Part shown: positions 34,762 to 46,896 of the stretch, one piece after another | Layout: every line of letters starts with the position of its first letter | Numbering within the stretch: position 1 is the stretch's first letter | DNA from: Euborellia annulipes | Taxonomy: Eukaryota > Arthropoda > Insecta > Dermaptera > Anisolabididae | Direction: 5' to 3' | DNA length: 64,000 nucleotides | Assembly: GCA_023213315.1 (NCBI GenBank) | Contig: JAKCPI010027536.1 | Coordinates: forward strand, 1 to 64,000 | Made by a program: the position numbers and the translations under genes | Notes under the pieces: generated by a model | What the model saw: only the letters and a program-made list of their open reading frames with translations | Told to the model about the DNA's origin: nothing | Database searches by the model: none

Positions 34762-35960
34762 CATTATACTATTACAAAAGATAAATAATTGATATCTTTT
34801 TGGAATACATTTTTAACATTAAAATTTTTTCGTTGAGTGACGGAGGTAATCAATGTGTTATGGGGGAAAAAAATGCTGAATAATGAATTTTTTGGAATCA
34901 AAATGATGTAAAAAGATCCTAGTAAGTTTATCGGTTTTATAAGCTCATATTTAAAAAGATAATTTTAATTCGTAATGCAAAAAGTAATCTTCAGATATCA
35001 ATAGTTGCACTGATACTAAGTAATAGAGAACAACCAGAATAGGTTTATTTATGTTGGTTTTTTGTAGCGCCAGTATACAATATTAATAAAAATGAATTAA
35101 AAAACAGAAGTTGTAAATAATAGGGATTTTAAGGCCCAGAACTAAAAAAATTAAAGCAAATTTTGGCTATGCTAATTAAAGTAGAGAAGAGTGCAGAATA
35201 TACAAATAATATAGTTTTAATTATTTAATCATCGCTGGCAATTATTTTTTGTAGAAATTTCTTAACTTAAAATAAAAAACATAAAGTGTGCCTGAAGTTA
35301 GGCAACCAAACTAACATTTTTTTGTTCTTTTTGGTTTTTTCGGCAAATTTATTTAAATTATTGTAATGGTATCCGTTATCTTTAAGGTCCTATAATATTT
35401 AACAACAAAATTAAAAGGAGAAGGGCTTAGCAATGCCTAGCTATGAATCGAGCTTATAAATTTAAAGATGATGAAATTAAATAAAAAGATATCAAAAGTT
35501 TTAGCTCGAATTTTTCCTTTATGTATGTAAGAGTTCGGTAGAAATGACAAAAATGTAGAGTATTTTAGAAATAGAATATACAAAAATACAAAATGTGAAA
35601 ATTTCTCAAATATAATAAGACCTAGTACAATATAAATTGATTAAAAATTAATTTTATCATTCAAATTATTGAAATTGACGTGCATGTCCAATTCTCTTCT
35701 TCACTTCCCTAAATGCCAGTCTTTTTTCTCTTTTTATACAGAGTCAAGACTGGAATTTTTATAGTCATGTTATTGGTCTCATGCTGCCTGAGTTGTCTAA
35801 AAGGTTTACCTCAAAACAAAAAAACAAAATCTCAGAGATTAATATAATTAAGTCCGAATTCAAGTACAATTAAATTATTATTAACTTTAAATTAATTTTT
35901 TAATCTTCCAGGTAATTTTTAAAAGGAAGTGAGTCTTAAAAAAAAAATTCAAGTCCACTA
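34640..35960. other. AT-rich intronic stretch, nothing recognised
   Basis: Contains a T-run at 34730-34760. Otherwise no coding signature or familiar repeat. Confidence 0.5.
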
Positions 35961-36049
35961 ACGGTTTATTGCATCCGAAAAAAAAGAATATACTAGTATA
36001 TCTAGAAAGAGACTTGATGGGAATTAATGATGAAAATCTAGTACCTCTG

Positions 36050-36072
36050 GGATGCAGGTGTCACCTGCATCC
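36050..36072. promoter_or_regulatory. Perfect 11-bp-arm palindrome with E-box cores
   Basis: GGATGCAGGTG, T, CACCTGCATCC. CAGGTG/CACCTG is the binding core of Snail- and bHLH-type factors. A regulatory role is only inferred. Confidence 0.35.
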
Positions 36073-36357
36073 GAACACCTTTCTTGTTTTCGTCATCTTT
36101 AGGCAGCTGGTAGGCGGACAGGGAGGCTCAAGTCAAGATAAGTCTTTTTTTTCACGTTCACTTGCACTTTTAAAGGCTTAATCATTCTTTTATGATTATT
36201 CAAAAAGTTAATATAACAATAGATAGAATTTTAATACTTTTTAATTATTGTTGCTTTTTACTTTCTCTTACCTATACTTCTATAATGTGATTATTATAAT
36301 AATTAATAAAATATAGTAGAAAATTAATTGTTTTAAATATAATTTTTGAACACTTTT

Positions 36358-36948
36358 TACTTTCTCTTTCCCTATATAGAAAGTATTGCGATCATGCCAA
36401 AAATTCGATGTCGAGATTTTGTATATATATACATGATTTGAGGTCCCCTGAGTCCAAAAAAAGTGGGTCCCGCAAATTGGTCCGTCTGTGTGTCTGTGCA
36501 TCAAAGAATTGAGCTACCGGATTGAAATTTTATATTTAAGTTAGGTACCATCCCGGACACTCAAAATAAGCTTTTGAACAAAATCGGCCAAAAAGTACTA
36601 GTACTTTACTCATGTACTTTTACAGTTTTTTTTTTTTCGATTTTCTCAAAATTCGCTCCAACGATTTTGTTTTAAATTCATAAATCAACTACTAGTATTT
36701 TTTAGATGCTCTTGAAAAAGTATTTCTGTGAAATTTTTCGTGAAAATTGTTTGAAGTACACTTTACTGATGTTGAAGCATTCGTAGCTCAGCGCCATCTA
36801 TGAATCGCGTGGTCAAATTTGAAACTAAGGTGCTATGGGAAACTAAATATATCTCGACACAAAAAATCTGGTGTGGCCAGCACGGTGCACAATTTTCTCT
36901 TACCTTCGGTAAAAGAATGTTGTGTGCTGTGGGCCAGTCACACCAGTT
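36358..36948 (+). mobile_element. R1 repeat, near full-length
   Basis: TACTTTCTCTTTCCCTATAT, TCGATGTCGAGATTTTGTAT, GTGGGTCCCGCAAATTGGTC, AAAAAGTACTAGTACTTTAC, and a terminal hairpin TCTGGTGTGGCCAGCACGGT facing GGGCCAGTCACACCAG. It is the GGGTCCCGCAAATTGG subfamily, like 59222 and 61332. Confidence 0.75.
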
Positions 36949-37464
36949 TTTTTTTTTTTATCTAAAACAGAACACACCGTTATTTATCGGCAGGTCGCGA
37001 CTCAGGGAGGGATCTATACGCCCAAGGATTGCATTATACAAGTTTCTTAGATGATAAGTATTATGGAGAAAGATAAAAATATGAAAAAGGTATAATTCGT
37101 TTTTTTTTTTTTAAAGGTTAGAGTTTACCTTCTTAAAATTTTCATTATTTTAACAGATATCTGAGCTTTCCAGAATTTTTCAGGCTAATGATGAGTATGG
37201 ATAAAAAAAAAAAGGAAAAAATTTCTCAAGGTTTTTTTTTAAGGTCTTTTTCGGCATCTAAGGCCATTTAGACCCCATCCCTATTTATTTCAAATGACTC
37301 ATCAAGGTAAAAACGGTGATATATAGCAAAATTTTAAGTTGAGATTTTGATGAAAATATACGTTTAGAGGATCCCCGAGTCCAGTAAAATGGTCTGTGAG
37401 TCTCTCTCTGAACAAAATATTTCAAGAATAAAAAAAATTACAAGGTTCAAAATGTATAAGTTAT

Positions 37465-37732
37465 TTAAGTTTGGGTTTTCCCGGCCTTTGAGGGTTTTGG
37501 GGGGAAAACCCCCCTTTTTTCTCCCCCCTCTTTTTAGGGGGTTTTTGTTTTTGTGTTTTTTTTAAAACCCCCCCCCCCACAAAATTTTTTTTTATTTAAA
37601 TTAATTTTTTTTTTAAAAAACCCACTTTATTCAAAGGAAAAGAGAGGGGAGAGAAGAAGAAAAAAAAAAAAAAAATTTTCCTTTAAATTCTCCCCCTTGG
37701 GTGTGTTGGTGTGGGGGGGGGGGAAATAATTC

Positions 37733-37765
<33 letters not shown>
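37465..37765. other. Homopolymer-rich stretch, suspected low-quality sequence
   Basis: Dense runs of G, C, A and T (CCCCCCCCCC, TTTTTTTTT, GGGGGGGGGG, about 24 T) unlike both the AT-rich background and any repeat here. It lies between an R1 fragment (37340-37460) and a MITE half-copy. Most likely consensus or assembly error, not biology. Confidence 0.45.
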
Positions 37766-37767
<2 letters not shown>

Positions 37768-37772
37768 TATTA

Positions 37773-37906
37773 TATATTTTTATTGAAAACTTTCATGGTT
37801 TAAACCCAGAAAATTTCCAATAAAAATTTTCAATTTCTATTACAAAAACAATTAAATAATCACAAGTAGAAAACGCATGGGTGGGATTTGATATTGTCTC
37901 TCACTG
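37773..37906 (-). mobile_element. Tc1-type MITE, truncated copy
   Basis: GAAAACTTTCATGGTTTAAA, CCCAGAAAATTTCCAATAAA, AATAATCACAAGTAGAAAAC and TCTCACTGTAC match the right part of 49392-49596. Confidence 0.6.
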
Positions 37907-38049
37907 TACCATGAAACTGTGTCGTCAAAAAGAATTTGTTGGGACAGCACAGTACATAACTGGCGATTACAGAAGAGAAAGTTGTGTGATGTGCTCTATC
38001 ACATCAATGGTTTATTTAAAAGATATTTTTAATATAAAAAAAATATTAT

Positions 38050-38880
38050 TGAACAGATGTTTTAATCATTATGCTAAAATTTAAACACCCAATTTGTACA
38101 TTAAATTAATATTTTAGCTGATTGGTTTAATATTTTAATTTTAAACTGACTAGATAAGCAAATAGAAGTAGACTTTCTAATTCTGAGTTGAAAATGAGTC
38201 AGGTAATAATTTCGCTAAAGAGTAAAAATTATTAAAATTAAATATACAAATTTAATTTACAAAATGTTTCAACGAGAACCAACGGTCGAAAGTTTAAATC
38301 TTACTTGTCAGTAAAAATTATAAATCCCTCAGCATTGTTTGTATCTTTTAGGGAAAAAAATGGGAAAGCAGTCTTGTATAATCCTATTACTCTACCATCA
38401 CAATACTTACTACACACAACGAAAGAGAAAAATTTTGAAAATCATAGATGTCAATTCATAAAAAATTCTAAACATTTGAAAATTCATCCCACAATTTTAT
38501 TAAATATTTGAAACAAATGATGAGAAGTGCAATTCTGATATCAGATAGATATATTAATAAACGATAAAGCTTTTAAGAAAATCTATTATATCAATATTAA
38601 TCATTAAGAATCTATAAATTTTCATTAAATTACAAAGATTAATATCACTTAAGAAAAGAAAGATAATTATAACATTTCATGGAGAAATATTTTTCATGCC
38701 AAAGAGTCATGAATCAAATTTTTTATTCTATCTATTTATAAACTATCAATTTAAGGATTGATTAAATAAATATATTAAGCGAATTATTATATAAATCTTG
38801 AGGTAAAAATAAAGTGGTAATATAATTTGGGAAAATATCAGATTATTTTTAAACACCTGATTATATAATCAGTATGTATT
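38050..38880. other. AT-rich intronic stretch, nothing recognised
   Basis: No coding signature or familiar repeat. Confidence 0.5.
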
Positions 38881-38896
38881 ATTAATGTGTTTTCAA

Positions 38897-38967
38897 TTAG
38901 AAATGGCCAGGACCCCGAAGTGCCGGGTTATAGTCCGCCTGTACATCAATTAGTTTTGCAAGAGAAG
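38897..38967 (+). other. Exon-like block, unassigned
   Basis: Acceptor-like TGTTTTCAATTAG, then an open frame beginning NGQDPEVPGYSPPVHQLVLQ, then EK|GTAAGG donor. The frame stays open past the donor to 39075. GC-rich against the background. No family recognised. It lies inside kinase intron 2 on the opposite strand. Confidence 0.25.
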
Positions 38968-39619
38968 GTAAGGTGGGAGGCGGTGGGAGTGTGTGGGGGG
39001 GGGGACTATGCTGCCTATGAGCTGGTTTCAATCAAACTGGCTGACTTCTGGCCTCAGGCCAGCAAACTGCATTGACCTGTAATGCAAATATCCTCTTAGC
39101 TTGTGACCACCGTTAGCCAAGTCGATTGTTTAAACATGAAAAACTTTGTTTTTTGTGTTCATAAAATATTAATTTTTTTGAAAGGTGAAGATATTGAAAA
39201 TAAGTCTTTGATTTATTTAATATACCTTAATTAAATCAAATATGAATCATGGAAAAACAAGATTTGCTTGCTGATAGGCAACCCAAATGACCTAGGAGGT
39301 TGAAATTTTATATTTAAGTTTGACACCTACCTAGGGCCTGAAAATAAGCTTTTGATCAAAATCTGCCACAAAGTACTAGTACTTTATTGATGTAGTTTTT
39401 CAGTTTTTTTTTCGATTTTCTCAAAATCCGAACAATTTTGATTAAAATTCAAAAATCAATTATTTTTTAAATGTTCTTTAAAATGTATATTCTCATTTTG
39501 CCATTGAAATCCTCTGAAGACCACTTTACTCTTGTACTCCATAGAAAAGATAGGAGAAATGGTTGCCATGGTAACAAAATATAAATATTTTCCCATACTT
39601 ATAAATTTTACATCTTTAA

Positions 39620-40727
39620 TGCCCAATCGCACCGCACAATTTAAGTATAACTTAAAATAAAGTATCAGCAACATGGCAACGTTGTAAATTTTAGGGATAT
39701 TCTGCTGATTTATTTGTGATTTAATATTATAAGACTTAAACGATACTGTTATTTATTAATAAATATATATTGGGGGTCCTGACATCTTTATTCACGCCAT
39801 TTGGGTCTTGAAACATGATTTTATTTTCAATCAGAGAACGTGTTATCTTAGCAACGAACGTGGTTAGCAACGGATGACAATGAAAGTTTGTTAAATTTCA
39901 TACTTAACCCCCAAATATTTAAGCCCTCGATTTCGGGGGCTTAGCAATGACTTAAGCTAAAAAACAATATTGATAATATAATATTAATTAACTAATAATA
40001 ATACATTTTTTGGATTCGATTTCGATTTTTCTTATAAAAAACATGAACAATATGAACTATATTTTCGAGGATGATCTATATTATATTAGAGGAGGGCCTG
40101 TCGGTCCATCCGTCTATCACGCTCTGACCAACTTCCCGTTGGAATTTTGAAACGAAATTTTCCAGTCTTATATTAGTAGTAGAGCTGTGTTTTTCAATCT
40201 TTTTGAATTTACAGGTTGAAAAATTCTGGCGATTCTCTTGGTTCATGACCGACAAAAAGATTGTAAATCAAAAGACTATGTAAGTTATATGATTTTCTCT
40301 ATTTTGGTACCTATTTCCCTTCTCCATGAAATTATGTTTTTATTATCGTGTAGAACTTTGCCTTTTCCTTTTGCCGCCTACCCTCCGTGTAGGGCTTCGC
40401 CACCCCTAGGGGTCCCGACCCACAGATTGAAAAACACTGTTATAGAGTGACAGATCGTTATTAATATTTAAATATATAGTAGCCTATATATAAAATTGCT
40501 ATTAATTAATCAAAAATCATGAAAATTAATATTTTGTTTCTGATTTTCTCATTTTTCTGAAATTAAAATTTATAAACAATATGTATTTAATTTAGTTTAT
40601 GATTATTAAAAAGAAAAAATTATTAAATTAAAAATAAATCACCAGAATATCACTAAAATTTACAACGTTGCCAGGTTGTTGATACTTAATTTTAAGTCAT
40701 ACTTAAAGTGTGCGGTGCGATTGGGCA
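39620..40727. mobile_element. PIF/Harbinger-like element, TAA duplication
   Basis: 1,108 bp. The inverted ends of about 75 bp begin TGCCCAATCGCACCGCACA and end TGTGCGGTGCGATTGGGCA (one base differs). Exact TAA at 39617-39619 and 40728-40730. The uninterrupted R1 copies show the empty site. A hAT MITE is nested at 40185-40439. No transposase frame. Confidence 0.85.
40185..40439. mobile_element. hAT-Charlie-like MITE
   Basis: Ends CTGTGTTTTTCAATCT and AGATTGAAAAACACTG. Flanks TAGTAGAG and TTATAGAG agree at 6 of 8. Third level of nesting inside 39285-40847. Confidence 0.7.
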
Positions 40728-41093
40728 TAATTCTAATATATCGGCGGAAACTAAATATATATCGACACGAAAAATCTGGTGCGACAAGCACAGATTACCG
40801 AAGGTAAGAGAAAGTTGTGGCTGTGCGACAGTCACACCAGATTTTTTGAAAGGTAATTAATTATAGGTTTAATCTACGTAAATAACGACTAGAAGATTTT
40901 GCAAACAAATATGACTTTGATTTATTCAAACTCCTTTAATTAAATCTTTAATTTGTATCACGGAAAAACAAGACATTATACTGTACTTGCCTGCTGATAG
41001 GCAACCTAAACGACCAGCACACTAATGATTTTTTACTTTTTTATTATCAATATCAATAATTGCGAAAGTAAAAAATTATAATGCATCTAGTTG

Positions 41094-41147
41094 TTTCTTT
41101 CATTTATTATTGACGTTTCGGTCCTGATTGGGAATATCATCAGAATT
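41094..41147 (-). mobile_element. Half foldback with hammerhead-like motif
   Basis: Minus strand: AATT, CTGATGA, TATTCCCAATCAGGACC, GAAA, CGTC, AATAATA. All three boxes match the hammerhead consensus exactly. Helix I is only 3 pairs and stem II is short. Confidence 0.45.
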
Positions 41148-42066
41148 AGCTTAAGCGATAAATTAATAATTAAATTCAGAATAACTAGTTTTCATATTAA
41201 TAGAAATCTCAATTTCTTGGCTCAAAAATGTCACTAGGAGAAGTCGATATGAGTATTATATTTATAAAGGTTTTTAATTTATCTTGTTGGCATTATGCTT
41301 TATAGAAATTCCGAAGAATTAAACCATTTTAACGGTAGGTGGGTGAATGGGAGAATAAATCCAAGTTTTCAAATGGATGTTGAGATAAAAAAGACTAAGT
41401 AGAGGATTCAAAATAAAATGAATGACAAATGCACTCTGACATTTTTGAGAAGGGATACACAGAAACACACATTCAAGCGCTCATAGGACTTGAAAACCCG
41501 ACATCATCTCTTTTAATGCAAATGATTTCTTTTTTTTGTTATTTAACCTGTTCATTTTCCCTAACTCGACCCCCTTAATTCCCCCCACTCTCTTAATTCA
41601 TATAACTGTACACTCCCTCGCAAAGGAGAATAAAAGGAATACAAATGCAATTTCCAGTTTTTAAATAAAAAATTATTCTTCTCACAATCAATTTTTTTTT
41701 TTAATTCTATTGTTTAAAAGATACTTTTTAATATGCTATTAAAAAATATTTAAAAAATTTTTTTTCTTTTACAAATTTTATTTGACAAAAAAAAAAATTA
41801 TTATTATCGTGAATGTTACATTTCAAAACAGATATGACCACCATAATATGATCTCCCATCGATCGAATAAACACTATCGGAGCTTCAAAAATACTATCCT
41901 GAATAATGTATCCAGGCAGGACCTATCCTCTGGGGTCCCTGGAAAGCCCCATATTTTCTCAATTTTTCTTGGGGCAGGGAGCTTTCTGGGGGGGGGGGGG
42001 AGCCACAAGCCTTCTTCCCCCCCCCCTAGTTAGGCCCATGACAGTGAAGATTTGAAATTTCCATTG

Positions 42067-42182
42067 TTTTATAAAAATGATTATATTGTTATTGGTTCTA
42101 TTTTGTGTAAAAAATTCATTCAAAAAACGAATTGAATTTTTCACACAAAATTAGAACCAATAATAAAAATAATCATTTTTTA
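42067..42182. repeat. Long perfect-looking palindrome
   Basis: AAAAATGATTATATTGTTAT, TGGTTCTATTTTGTGTAAAA facing CACACAAAATTAGAACCAAT, AATAAAAATAATCATTTTTT. Arms of about 50 bp, probably a MITE. A G-run/C-run hAT-like end lies just left (41975-42045). Confidence 0.6.
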
Positions 42183-42189
42183 AAAATTC

Positions 42190-43300
42190 AAAAGCTTCAG
42201 TGACCAGATACATTATTCGAGATAGTATAATTTTTGAAATTGGTATTTGCTATGAATCGACCGAAGTTTGATTTCGGCCTAAAATCCTGGTTTTTCGGGC
42301 GTGTTTTCGGTTTCGGCCAAAAACCAGCAAAAACCTGAGTTTAAAAAGATGTATACTCGTACTCTATAAGCCTTACTAAAAAAAAAGTCAAATGATTTTC
42401 ACAACAGGGAAAAATGGAGTGATTATTTGTGTCACGAGGAAAAATGAATTTTGTAGATATAGAAAATTTTAAGAAAAAGTTAAAAAAAAAAAAAAAAAAA
42501 AAAATAGGGCTCTACAGCTGAATTTATTTATTACTTTACTAATATGTATTTTTTATAATTTTTTTTTTGATAGGCATAGACTATATGAAAAAAATATGAA
42601 AAGAAGATGAATCAGTTAAAATTATCTTAGAGATAAAATTTATCTTTGTGGAAAAGATGAGGCAGGTCTTTTCTCTAGATAAAAATTACTGACAATTTTC
42701 TTAAATAAACACATTCGTTTTTTTGTTTGTTTAATTTATTAAATATAATTATTTAGATATCATTCATATAAATATCAGATATATATTGTTATTTATTTAG
42801 AAACATTTCTAAAGATAAAAGGATATAAGACGTGATTCAGCCCCGTTGAGGGCTTTCTCTACTTATGAAACAAGCAAACGCCAACGCATTCAAAATAACT
42901 CAACCAATCATTTAAATATAAAATGGGAAAAAGCATAAAAGAATAAGTAATCAAATTTTGGAAATTAATATTTATAAATAAAGATTAATGCTTTTATATA
43001 TATTATAGATCTATAGATAAAAAAATATTTGTTTAATTATTAATGTAGAGGTGCTTTCTTTGTTTAAGAGAGAGGTGACAAATTATCACCTTAACTTCAA
43101 ATAAGAGAGTTCTATGAAATTAAATAATAATGAGCAAACTTTTTCTCCATATAATAGGTGATTTCTTTCAAATAAAGCCTTGTTTTTAACCTTTGTTTAC
43201 CAATATCATTATATATATACCAACGAATTAGGGATGTTCCTATCTAAAATTGTTATACCCTGTTATATCTAGTCTGGTCAAAGAAACTTAAATATTATTT
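42190..43300. other. AT-rich intronic stretch
   Basis: TTTCGGCC words at 42270-42330 and a (A)n tract at 42482. Otherwise nothing recognised. Confidence 0.45.
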
Positions 43301-43305
43301 CAAAA

Positions 43306-43980
43306 ATATGGTGTGATTGGTCGTACAGCACACAACTTTCTCTTACCTTGGGTAATCGAAAGTTGTGTTTTGTGCTTGCAACACCAGATTTTTGGTGTCG
43401 ACATATAATTTAGTTTCCGACAGTACGGTACATTCGAATTTCAAGATGGAAAATTTGTAAGTATGGGAAAATATTTATATTCTGTTACCATAGCAACCAT
43501 TTCGCCTATCTTTCCTATGAAGTACAAGAGTAAAGTGTGCTTCAGAAGATTTCAATGGTAAAATGAGAATATACATTTTAAAGAGCATCTAAAAAATAAT
43601 TGATTTTTAAATTTTAATAAAAATCGTTGCAGCGAATTTTGAGAAAATCGAAAAAAACTGAAAAAGTACATCAGTAAAGTAGTAGTACTTTTTGGCCAAT
43701 TTTGTTCAAAAGCTTAGTATCACGTCCCAGGAAAGTGCCTGACTTAAATATAAAATTTCAACCTAATAGCTCTTTTCGTTCTTGAGACATTTTGTTCACA
43801 AACACACCCACAGACAGACCATGTGGCGAAAACCACTTTTTTGTATTCAGGGGACTTCAAAACGTGTATATCCATCAAAATCTCGACATCGAATTTTTAA
43901 CATGAATCCAATGGTACTTTCTCTCTCTATATATATATATATATATATTAACATATATATAGAGGTAAGAGAAAGTAAAA
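43306..43980 (-). mobile_element. R1 repeat, near full-length
   Basis: Same order as 8390-9049: terminal hairpin (ATGGTGTGATTGGTCGTAC facing GCTTGCAACACCAGA), TTACCATAGCAACC, AACCACTTTTTTGTATTCAG, and end hairpin TACTTTCTCTCTC to GGTAAGAGAAAGTAAAA. Confidence 0.75.
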
Positions 43981-44189
43981 GGAGTAAAAATTATTTTCCT
44001 TTGGCCGAAAGTTCTAAGGTAAATTAATTTCCTCGCCAATAACTTCAATTAATCAAAGTAGTTGAAAGTAATAAATAAGAAACTACATATATAATATTTA
44101 AGATATTATATATATCGCGTATGTTAGCCGCGAAAGAAATTTATATAATTTCAATATTTATTCATTCAAATACGCGAAAAAAGTAAGGG

Positions 44190-44265
44190 TGTTAAACCAG
44201 GGATCCACCAATTATAATAGTACTCGGTGGGCGCTTATCACTAGACCACAGTAGGGCATTCGGGT
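44190..44265 (-). mobile_element. tRNA-like SINE head
   Basis: Minus strand GCCCTACTGTGGTCTAGTGA, TAAGCGCCCACCGAGTACTA, then a B-box-like GGTTTAACACC. The plus-strand side continues into (AAAT)n. It is not a complete tRNA. Confidence 0.4.
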
Positions 44266-45179
44266 ATTGAATAAATAAATAAATAAATATTGGAATTAAT
44301 TGAAAGTAGTTATTGTGATTAAATACTAGTTCACCGTCTTTTACTACTTTACTTTAAAAAGGTAGGGCATGTCCGAAATGGAATTCATGAAGGGATCTCA
44401 TATTATTTTAGAATACAACAGAAGTAATAAGTTATTTTCTACAACGAAACATGTAAGAAAATAATACGCGATTTCACCTCGGCCATGATAAAAGGTTGGA
44501 TTAATATAAAAATAAATAATAAATAAATAATGTTTATTTAAAAAGTTTAAATAAGAAAAAATAAATATTTGATTTAATCTAGTTCTATTTAAAAGAATAT
44601 TATTTATCCAAATTAATCCTTCTGCTAATGTAATCAAATCACAAGAATGTTCTAAGACTATTTTATATTTTATGCCTGTCTAGTTTAAAAATGTTATTAA
44701 ATGTTTTTAACATTAAAAATTAATATAAATTTATGAAATATACAGTAAGTAGATATAATAAAGACAATATTTTCCTTATCAGCAAAGATTATGGTACCCT
44801 GGGTTTCTATGAAGCCCTTACTAGGTATATAGGTTGCATTAAAATCTTTGTTTCAAACAATTTTAGATATCTATTAATGGAAAACTGGTTGCCTATTTTA
44901 GGCGCATTTTTAGGGCAGCAAGAGAAATAGAAATGTCTTATGTATTTATCTTAATGCCTTTCATAACAAAAACTTGTATAAGTGATTTATGAAATTATTT
45001 CAAAACCGAAAGAATATTGCTTAGGTATGGTTGAGATTTACTGGGGGCCGAAAAAGCTGTAAAACTGTTTTTAAAATTTATTCTTAATTTAATGTTGGAA
45101 TGTTTGGTTTTTACATTCTCTTTTCTAAATGATTCATGTCAAAAATTCGATGTTGAGATTTTGAATTTGAAATTTGATA

Positions 45180-46570
45180 TTTAACTTCTTCAACAATTGA
45201 AGGTTGTGTAATGGGCAACAAACCAAATGTTTAATTAATTAATTTAGTTTATTTAATCGTTGAAAATTCAGATTTTAATTTAATAAAATATTTACAGGGG
45301 AAATGCAGTCTAGTCAGACAACTTGTGACGATTTAAAAGCTAAACAAACTGTATTTGTACTATTTATTCGATGGCATTCAGTGACAATGACAAACTATTA
45401 ACGGGATTTATTTATTAAAAAATAAAAACTCCTTTTTTTTCTAAGATTGAAGAAGCCAGCCATGAAGATGGCGAAAGAAAAGCCTGTTTATAAACAAGAA
45501 AAACGAAACAGGAGGGGAATAGGTCAGCTGTTGATAACGACAGAGGGGAAAGACCCTTTTTAAATAAAAGGGCAAAAGGGACTTAACTTCTAACAAACCA
45601 ATGAATGAAGCGTTTATTCTTTAAAATAATCATTTAAGATCAAATATTTTAATTATTCTAAAGTTAAATGAACTTCAATTTTTGCTTTCACATGCACAAG
45701 TCTAAGTTCATACATAAGTTTAGCTTCAACCGTTGGCTCTAGTTGAAACATTCTGTATTATAAATTTAAAAAAAAAATAAAGGGAATATGCTTCAAAGAT
45801 TTTTTTTTAAGTCTTTTCAGCATCTTAGGCCATATAGACTAACGGTACTCAGAGTAAGATTATTAAAAGAATATTACCAAGTGTTTAATTGAAATATTGT
45901 CACAACTTTCAAAAGCTACTTGAAATAGAAGTTTTTGACTAGTCTCTAGGTCAAGAGAAAGTGATCTAGAGATGTGCTTAAAAGAGTTGAATTCTATATT
46001 TGTTTATTGATACTTCAAGTAAAATAAAAAAATAAACTTTCCATTATTAATTTGTTAGAAGTAAAAATTTCCAATAGATTATCTGGTTTGAAATGGCCAA
46101 GTGCCTCTTTGTTAGATACTTTTCATGAAATTAATTAGAAAAAAGAATAAATTATCAAGACGGCTGTATATTAACAAAAAAAAAGTGAATCAGGTCACAG
46201 GATTCTTTTTCCGTCCTTATTTCCGCTCCCACGCTGTCATAATTTCAAAATAATCTCAAAAAAATGTTTTGCTAGCTTTTTCTCTTATTCAGAAAATTTG
46301 TTCGTATTCATAGTACTTTTTAAAATTTCTTTAAATTTTTTTTTTCAAAATTGACTGTTTACCTTTTATGTAGTGAGTTAAAAAAAAAAAGAGAAAAGAG
46401 AAAAAAATTATAAACAAAATTTTAAAAATATTATAGGCCTCTATTACTGTATACTGTACTTTTCTAAAACTCTATATTCCAATATATAATACTCTAGAGA
46501 AATTAAGGTTCACTCAGCTTATGAGAAGACCTTTTAAGATATAATTTTGTTCTTGATAGTCCAAGCCATT
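45180..46570. other. AT-rich intronic stretch, nothing recognised
   Basis: No coding signature. A hAT-like right end (GCGAGCCGCAGTTTGGCCAC, then CCCT) is at 46580-46612. Confidence 0.45.
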
Positions 46571-46896
46571 TTTCACAATTTGAAATTTTTTGCGAGCCGC
46601 AGTTTGGCCACCCCTCTACTATAACTTCAACGATATTTAGACTTCTAACATAAGTATTGATAAAATATTGTATAATTTATTAAATGTTGACTTTATATTT
46701 GAGTTTTAGTTTTTTTTTTTATATAAGTTTTTTTCAATGATTTGAGATTGAGTTTTTAGCAAGTGTTTTTTACATGAAATAATTAAGTAAATTTCTTCAT
46801 GTAAATGAATTAGACTAATTCTTCTATTTTTTTATAAAATAAGGGATTCACTTGTTCGGATGTGATATAGTAAATGAAAAAACAAAAAATATTGAC

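Larger units (their letters stand above)
39285..40847 (+). mobile_element. R1 repeat split by a Harbinger-like element
   Basis: The left part runs from GAAATTTTATATTTAAGTTT to TACATCTTTAA at 39619. The right part from 40728 continues TTCTAATATATCGGCGGAAA and ends in the terminal hairpin (40775-40845). The insert is 39620-40727. Confidence 0.75.
15563..46896 (-). other. CkIalpha: Casein kinase I alpha intron 2 (31.3 kb)
   Basis: The interval between exons 3 and 2 of the kinase gene. No other gene is recognisable on either strand. It is built of AT-rich unique sequence and nested repeats, listed separately. A few GC-richer islands (34320-34640, 38880-39075, 22640-22850) stand out against the AT-rich background and are not assigned. 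Confidence 0.9.

Noticed and set aside
43782..44027. 81-codon frame
   Set aside because: R1 repeat sequence; the same peptide recurs at 8905 because the repeat does.
44190..44265. Functional tRNA gene
   Set aside because: The T-arm is imperfect and the acceptor strands do not pair.
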